Translations under genes and position numbers: made by a program | The notes under the pieces: model-generated | What the model was told of the DNA's origin: nothing | The model's database searches: none | The model's input: only the letters and a program-made list of their open reading frames with translations | DNA from: Serratia liquefaciens | Lineage (GTDB): Bacteria > Pseudomonadota > Gammaproteobacteria > Enterobacterales > Enterobacteriaceae | Assembly (NCBI RefSeq): GCF_027594825.1 | Contig: NZ_CP088930.1 | Coordinates: 1,054,001 to 1,118,000, forward strand | DNA: 64,000 nucleotides | Direction: 5' to 3' | Shown: in pieces, positions 58,116-64,000 of the stretch | Layout: the number at the start of each line of letters is the position of its first letter | Position numbering within the stretch: the first letter of the stretch is position 1

Positions 58116-58411
58116 TCTGATTCATCTCCATTAATGTATGACAGTAGAGTTTCGCTGCTCAGCTTGCGGAACTTCGAGGCTGACTCATGACGGATCAGAC
58201 TGTAGCTGGTGTGACTGATCTGAAACATACACCAGCCGAGGTCATTTAATTCCGATGTAAGCGAGGCCAAATAGTGCTGGTCAACGAAGTCACGTTGAGC
58301 GAGCACCCCAAATCCTTTCAATGACAACTGAAAGCGAGTGATCGATTTTTCATCGTTGAGTTTTTCCATTGCGATGCGAATAAGCTCTGCAACCTCAGAA
58401 GGTGTTCTCAT
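58112..58411 (-). CDS. Unknown protein, upstream member of a coupled pair
   Basis: 99 residues, acidic, helical, no signal peptide. MRTPSEVAELIRIAMEKLND and SLTSELNDLGWCMFQISHTSY are its clearest parts. AGGAGC lies 8 bases before the ATG at 58411 and the stop overlaps the next start (ATGA), so both are translated. Not recognised; pair layout is like small toxin/antitoxin or phage-derived operons, but nothing in the sequences proves that. Confidence 0.6.
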   Translation of the reverse strand: MRTPSEVAELIRIAMEKLNDEKSITRFQLSLKGFGVLAQRDFVDQHYLASLTSELNDLGWCMFQISHTSYSLIRHESASKFRKLSSETLLSYINGDESE

Positions 58412-58615
58412 TCTTAGCTCCTGCTTTATGTTGATGTCATTACCTTAGCAGTTGGCCTACTAACACTCAATACATAAATACACTTATTATACGCACCCAG
58501 TACCCAATTAACTGTATATAGTGGATGACATGTCTTGAATTGTGATTGTAATGACCTCATCCCGGGCACATCTTCTTCTCGTGTTGAGCTTTCACCACTT
58601 CAAGTAACACTGGGG

Positions 58616-58680
58616 TTTTGTAACGTATACGATACTGAATTGTCAGTATTATCCTATTTTGTAACGTATACAATGCAAGA
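58616..58680 (+). repeat. Left repeat pair flanking hipBA
   Basis: Two copies of TTTTGTAACGTATAC[GA]AT 41 bases apart: 58616-58638 (TTTTGTAACGTATACGATAC) and 58657-58679 (TTTTGTAACGTATACAATGC). Each has the palindromic core CGTATACG or CGTATACA. The same pair, with the same 41-base spacing, occurs after hipA. Confidence 0.75.
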
Positions 58681-58840
58681 GCTCGACATCCACAGACTTA
58701 ATATCCATACGAAACCTAATCTTCTTTGCTTCAACAAACCTTCATGAGCCTTACGGATCCGATTACTGGGGTGTCTGAACATCTAAAGTCAGCCGTAAAG
58801 GCTGGACAAACCCCAGATAACAAGACGTGCAATGTATTCA

Positions 58841-58869
58841 TTACAAAATCGCGTAATTTTGCATATAAT
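58841..58869 (+). promoter_or_regulatory. hipBA promoter and probable operator
   Basis: -35 TTACAA (58841-58846), 17-base spacer, -10 TATAAT (58864-58869). Within the spacer CAAAAT-CGCGTA-ATTTTG (58844-58861) is a perfect inverted repeat, a good operator for the HTH antitoxin. Start near 58876, leader about 22 bases with GGAG at 58886. Confidence 0.7.
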
Positions 58870-58897
58870 GGAACATATAAGTTGCGGAGTGATGCAT

Positions 58898-59266
58898 GTG
58901 AAAATATCAATAACTATGTCAGATACGGCCATTGCAAAAGAGCTGTTCGAACGCCTGGAGGCTTACCGCAAGTCTCGAGGTATTTCCCAGGAAACCCTGG
59001 TTGAAAATCTCGGCATTAGTCGGCCAACCTACGCACGGTTGCAGAATGGAGCCTGCAGTCTGGCAACATTCATTGCTGTTCTGCGCGAAATGAGGCTGCT
59101 TGAAGGGCTTGATATACTGGTACCAACTCTTGAAGTACGCCCTTCTGATGTATTCAGGGCGCAGAAAAGGCACAGCAGGCGTGTTTCAGGCATCTCGGCC
59201 TCAAAAGAAAATCCCGTTATGAACAGAGTGGGCGCAATGCTGGCTCTCAGGAGAAAGGAAAAATAA
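58898..59266 (+). CDS. HipB-like Xre-family antitoxin
   Basis: 122 residues with a GTG start, chosen because GGAG lies 8 bases before it; the ATG at 58916 (MSDTAIAKELFERL) is an alternative. The helix-turn-helix (about 15-75) has YRKSRGISQETLVENLGISRPTY (key part ISQETLVENLGISRPT). C-terminal basic tail from about 85. Overlaps the kinase start by one base (TAATG). Expected to neutralise the kinase and repress its own promoter, as HipB does. Confidence 0.85.
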   Translation: MKISITMSDTAIAKELFERLEAYRKSRGISQETLVENLGISRPTYARLQNGACSLATFIAVLREMRLLEGLDILVPTLEVRPSDVFRAQKRHSRRVSGISASKENPVMNRVGAMLALRRKEK

Positions 59267-60573
59267 TGATCGCTGATTCATGTGAAGTCCTGTTCGATGG
59301 GATTACTGCCGGATATTTGGCGTATACAAGTGACAGCAAAATTGCCACCTTTGAGTACACAGAAGACTGGCGGACTGCTGGTTTCAGCCTATCGCCGCTG
59401 TATCTGCCTCTTGAGAAGGGTATATTTACTTTCCCTGCACTACCCTGGGAAACATATCGCGGTTTGCCAGCGGTTTTTGCGGACTCTCTCCCTGATGATT
59501 TTGGTAACACCCTGATTGATGCCTGGCTGGCACGAGAAGGTCGTGACAAGTCCCAATTTCTTGCAATAGACCGTTTGCTGTATACCGGGAGCCGGGGTAT
59601 GGGAGCCCTGGAGTACCTGCCCACCAATAACCCTGATACACCCCATAGCGAGCCTCTGTTAATTGCTGAGTTGGTAAGCATGGCTCAAAAGGTTCTGGAT
59701 ACGCGAAACGGTCTTCAACTGAACGATCATGAAGAATCTTCTCTTTCCAAGTTGCTGCAGATTGGTACTTCAGCTGGTGGTGCAAGGGCTAAGGTGGTAA
59801 TCGCAGTTAATCAGGAGCGAACGGAAATTCGGTCCGGCCAGGTTGAGGCACCAACAGGATTTGAGCATTTTCTCCTTAAGTTTGATGGCGTAGAAGAACA
59901 CAAAACTGAACGTCAAACCTTTGGTGACCCGAAGGGGTATGGCCTGATGGAATATGTCTATCATCTGATGGCTAAGCAGGTGGGGATCAACATGTCGCAC
60001 TGTGAATTGCTCCGTGAAGAAGGGTCCCAGCGGGCACACTTTATGACGAAGCGATTCGACCGGGAAAACAACCAGAAATTTCATGTTCTGAGCTTATGCG
60101 GGTTGGCTCATGCAAACTTCAGAAAGGCTGGTGAGTACAGCTATGAAGAGATGCTCGGAATTGCTCGCGAGATAGGTCTAACAAATTATGAACAGGAACA
60201 GATTTATCGCAGGATGGTTTTCAATGTGATCGCCAGAAACCATGATGACCACACAAAAAACTGGTCATTTATGGTCGATAACGATTTTCGTTGGACGCTT
60301 GCACCGGCCTTCGATATTGCCTGGAGTTTTAGAGAAGATTCGGAATGGGTGGCGTCTCATCAGCTTACCCTCGCAGGTAAGCGAGACAAATTCACAATAG
60401 ATGATTTACTGAGCGTGGCAAATCTCATCACCAGTCTACGTCCAAGTAAGGCCAAGAAAATTATCAAGGAAACTATTAAAACGGTTTCCAGCTGGCGTGA
60501 GCTGGCGGAAAGAGAGGGTGTTCCGGCATCACTTAGAGATGAAATCTGGAAGACTCTTCGGCTAAAATGGTAA
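59266..60573 (+). CDS. HipA-family serine/threonine kinase toxin
   Basis: 435 residues, the size of HipA. N-terminal subdomain with LPLEKGIFTFPALPWETYRGLPAVFADSLPDDFGN (key parts FRGLP-like YRGLPAVFADSLPD), glycine-rich loop GTSAGGARAKVVIA (about 167-180), lysine in FLLKFDG, activation region MTKRFDRENNQKFHVLSLC, catalytic IARNHDDHTKNWSFM (about 323-337) and metal-binding Asp in LAPAFDIAWS. All the kinase residues are present, so it is probably active. HipA kinases phosphorylate aminoacyl-tRNA synthetases such as GltX; the target here is unknown. Confidence 0.9.
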   Translation: MIADSCEVLFDGITAGYLAYTSDSKIATFEYTEDWRTAGFSLSPLYLPLEKGIFTFPALPWETYRGLPAVFADSLPDDFGNTLIDAWLAREGRDKSQFLAIDRLLYTGSRGMGALEYLPTNNPDTPHSEPLLIAELVSMAQKVLDTRNGLQLNDHEESSLSKLLQIGTSAGGARAKVVIAVNQERTEIRSGQVEAPTGFEHFLLKFDGVEEHKTERQTFGDPKGYGLMEYVYHLMAKQVGINMSHCELLREEGSQRAHFMTKRFDRENNQKFHVLSLCGLAHANFRKAGEYSYEEMLGIAREIGLTNYEQEQIYRRMVFNVIARNHDDHTKNWSFMVDNDFRWTLAPAFDIAWSFREDSEWVASHQLTLAGKRDKFTIDDLLSVANLITSLRPSKAKKIIKETIKTVSSWRELAEREGVPASLRDEIWKTLRLKW

Positions 60574-60630
60574 CGTAAACAATACTAAACCCTCATTTAA
60601 GATTCCTTTTGCAACGTTTTCGATACCAAA
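60566..60630 (+). repeat. Right repeat pair flanking hipBA
   Basis: Degenerate copies TGGTAACGTAAACAATAC (60568-60585, overlapping the hipA stop codon) and TTTTGCAACGTTTTCGATAC (60607-60626), 41 bases apart. Each lies exactly 1950 bp from its counterpart on the left side. Confidence 0.7.
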
Positions 60631-60655
60631 ATAATATTCAGCCCGCGATTAATCT

Positions 60656-60682
60656 GGCCCGGTAATGTAACCTCCGGGCTTT
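60656..60682 (+). terminator. Probable hipBA terminator
   Basis: GCCCGG and CCGGGC pair around TAATGTAACCT and are followed by TTTC. It is a moderate hairpin 83 bases past the hipA stop. Confidence 0.5.
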
Positions 60683-60880
60683 CAATCACCTGCAATAAAC
60701 AACCATCAGAAAGGGTATGCTTGCTAATTCAGGACGGGATAGCGCCTTGCTGCACTGTACTGTGAGGGTCAACTCCCGACCGGCTGTTTGGGGTCAGTTT
60801 GGATATCGAAAATTATTGTACGTTAAGGTGATTTTTTATACCCCTGGTCTGCGGTAAGGGGACTTGACCAGGTTGACAGG

Positions 60881-60905
60881 CAGCTATGAGCGAGGAGCGG
60901 AAGTT
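60881..60905. repeat. Dispersed repeat, copy C
   Basis: CAGCTATGAGCGAGGAGCGGAAGTT (reads CAGCTATGAGCGAGGAGCGG then AAGTT) resembles copies at 56505 and 57212. Confidence 0.55.
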
Positions 60906-61085
60906 GGTACATGTTTCGCAACTCATGGATTTTAACTGATAACGCAGAGTACCAACAAATGGGGAGTTGGTCGCTTAGCAGCGACACTGACATGAACATA
61001 TTGCATGCGTATACTCAAAAAAACTGCATTTTCGGTAGCCATTTTGTTAAACTGTGATGAAATTAATAAAAATCTTATTATTCCC

Positions 61086-61976
61086 ATGAAAATTAAAAAC
61101 AAAGCAGCAGCAGGCTATTCTCTGATAATTTTATTATTTGCAGCAGTCTACTATTTTACTTGGTTAGTTAATCCAGATTCATTCATAAAAAATAACGCTC
61201 TGAATTCCACCCCTGTCCAGAACGCTATAAAGTTAGCGTTTTCGTATAACGATGTAGCGCATGAAGATTATGATAATATTTCAATCGAAGATTTTTCCGA
61301 AGAAACATTAAAAGCCAAAAAGGAATTTGACAGAATAATCAGTCACAACATTAACCTTGAAAGTGTACTATCCCAGCAAGAGTCAAACCTAAAATCAATA
61401 AGAGAAAAACTGTCCAAGGCATGGGCTATGAATACACAGGCGTATGTGGATGAAACGTCTCTAAAACATTACAACGAGCTGACTGTTAAAGAAAGTGAGC
61501 GTAAGGCTATATTTTCACAGAAGAATAAAATTCATGAAAGCCAGTTTGATATTATGTTGGCTGATAAAAATATCGAAATATCGGAAGTTAAACTCAGGAT
61601 AGCAACTGCAGAACGCGATGCTTTAGAATATGTATTGTCACACGTTGGCGACTTCAATGTTCCAAAGCTCGTTTCTGAACTAAATATCACCAATAAAATA
61701 ATAGATGACACAAGATAAAAATTAATAATAAACAACAAGGAAATGGTTAAAATAAGAAATAATGTGCAAGATTTGTTGAGTAAACGTCAAAAGGAAGACC
61801 TCAACTTTTGGGATTTCTTTTTTTACAGCATAGGAATATCAACAACGACTACATTTGGTGATTTAGTAGCTAACTCAAGATTAATAAGAATGTTTGTTTG
61901 CATACAACTGCTGTCATCCATTTTTGTTTTAGCCTACGTAACTCAAAGTTTCTTGTCAAAAAATAAAAGCTCATGA
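61086..61976 (+). pseudogene. Coiled-coil potassium-channel-like gene split by one in-frame TAA
   Basis: The reading frame up to the TAA at 61716-61718 encodes a membrane helix (SLIILLFAAVYYFTWLV, about residues 12-28 from the ATG at 61086) and about 180 residues of Lys/Glu-rich coiled coil. In the same frame, after the stop and 8 further sense codons, the ATG at 61743 begins 77 residues with pore helix and filter-like ISTTTTFGDLV and a second helix (MFVCIQLLSSIFVLAYVTQ). Together they make the two-helix, one-pore layout of an ion channel, so one stop has cut the gene in two. AAGGAA lies only 1-2 bases before the second ATG, poor spacing for independent translation. A start at 61005 is an alternative. 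Very AT-rich; likely acquired. Confidence 0.7.

Positions 61977-64000
<2,024 letters not shown>

Larger units (their letters stand above)
58412..58897. other. Intergenic region with repeat pair and hipBA promoter
   Basis: 486 bases with no convincing gene. It holds the left repeat pair (58616-58680) and the hipB promoter/operator (58841-58869). Short open frames at 58535 and 58726 lack ribosome sites and cross these elements. Confidence 0.6.
60631..61085. other. Gene-free stretch after hipBA
   Basis: About 450 bases with no convincing gene. Contains GCCCGG-TAATGTAACCT-CCGGGC (60656-60678), a hairpin followed by a short T-run that probably ends hipBA transcription, and a dispersed-repeat copy at 60881-60905. 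The rest looks like decayed sequence. Confidence 0.5.

Noticed and set aside
58535..58747. Short plus-strand frame of 70 codons
   Set aside because: No ribosome site, runs through both left repeats, AT-rich without protein-like pattern.

Overview
The window looks like the chromosome of an enteric gammaproteobacterium (Enterobacterales), most likely a Serratia or close relative. This is inferred from nac beside an Asn tRNA gene, a complete citrate lyase cluster, agp, lacZ, katG, a YghW-type DUF2623 gene and fairly GC-rich core genes. No database search was possible, so the genus is an inference.

Layout. 1-7.4 kb: an RND efflux pump (the inner-membrane protein runs off the left edge) divergent from a CusRS-like two-component system, then nac with a sigma-54 promoter. 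7.7 kb: the first tRNA-Asn. 8-13.6 kb: an AT-rich block holding one 1858-codon helicase/nuclease of probable antiphage function. 14.4-17.7 kb: a two-gene folate-independent methionine synthase (mesX-mesD) and a probable MqsR-like toxin/zinc-finger antitoxin pair. 17.8-26.6 kb: small metabolic and regulatory genes (LysR regulators, an NmrA-type reductase, a Fur-controlled FepA-like receptor, a GNAT acetyltransferase, a nitroreductase, an FMN reductase). 26.7-29.9 kb: an LPS-core mini-cluster (heptosyltransferase family, O-antigen ligase family, WaaZ-like). 30.2-31.8 kb: an AT-rich pair encoding a secreted phospholipase A2-like protein and an exported HExxH metallopeptidase. 32-39.3 kb: a peptide/nickel-type ABC transporter operon with an AhpD-like protein and a luciferase-like monooxygenase. 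39.5-45.1 kb: AlaX, AlkB, an EamA transporter, a phosphopantetheinyl transferase and agp. 45.3-53.1 kb: citT-citG-citX-citF-citE-citD-citC opposite the response regulator citB, with no CitA sensor kinase. 53.2-56.3 kb: a solitary lacZ. 56.4 kb: a second, identical tRNA-Asn. 56.5-62 kb: a decayed accessory region with a DUF2251 gene, an IS3-family remnant, two unknown overlapping genes, a hipBA-type module between duplicated repeat pairs, a broken ion-channel gene and copies of a dispersed hairpin repeat. 62.5 kb to the end: katG, cut by the right edge.

How the parts work together. The cit genes form one fermentation unit: CitT imports citrate, CitDEF cleaves it, and CitC, CitG and CitX build and load the acyl-carrier prosthetic group. 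mesX and mesD make a complete cobalamin- and folate-independent methionine synthase. The five ABC/monooxygenase/AhpD-like genes overlap by a few bases each and probably import and oxidise one organic substrate. The accessory genes (helicase-nuclease, MqsR-like pair, hipBA, secreted phospholipase/peptidase, coiled-coil channel) lie next to the two tRNA-Asn genes or in AT-rich interruptions, the usual places for defence and conflict genes. The most unusual items are the secreted phospholipase/peptidase pair, the hipBA module framed by two repeat pairs exactly 1950 bp apart, the antitoxin that joins a zinc finger to two ribbon-helix-helix-like segments, and the channel gene broken by one in-frame stop.
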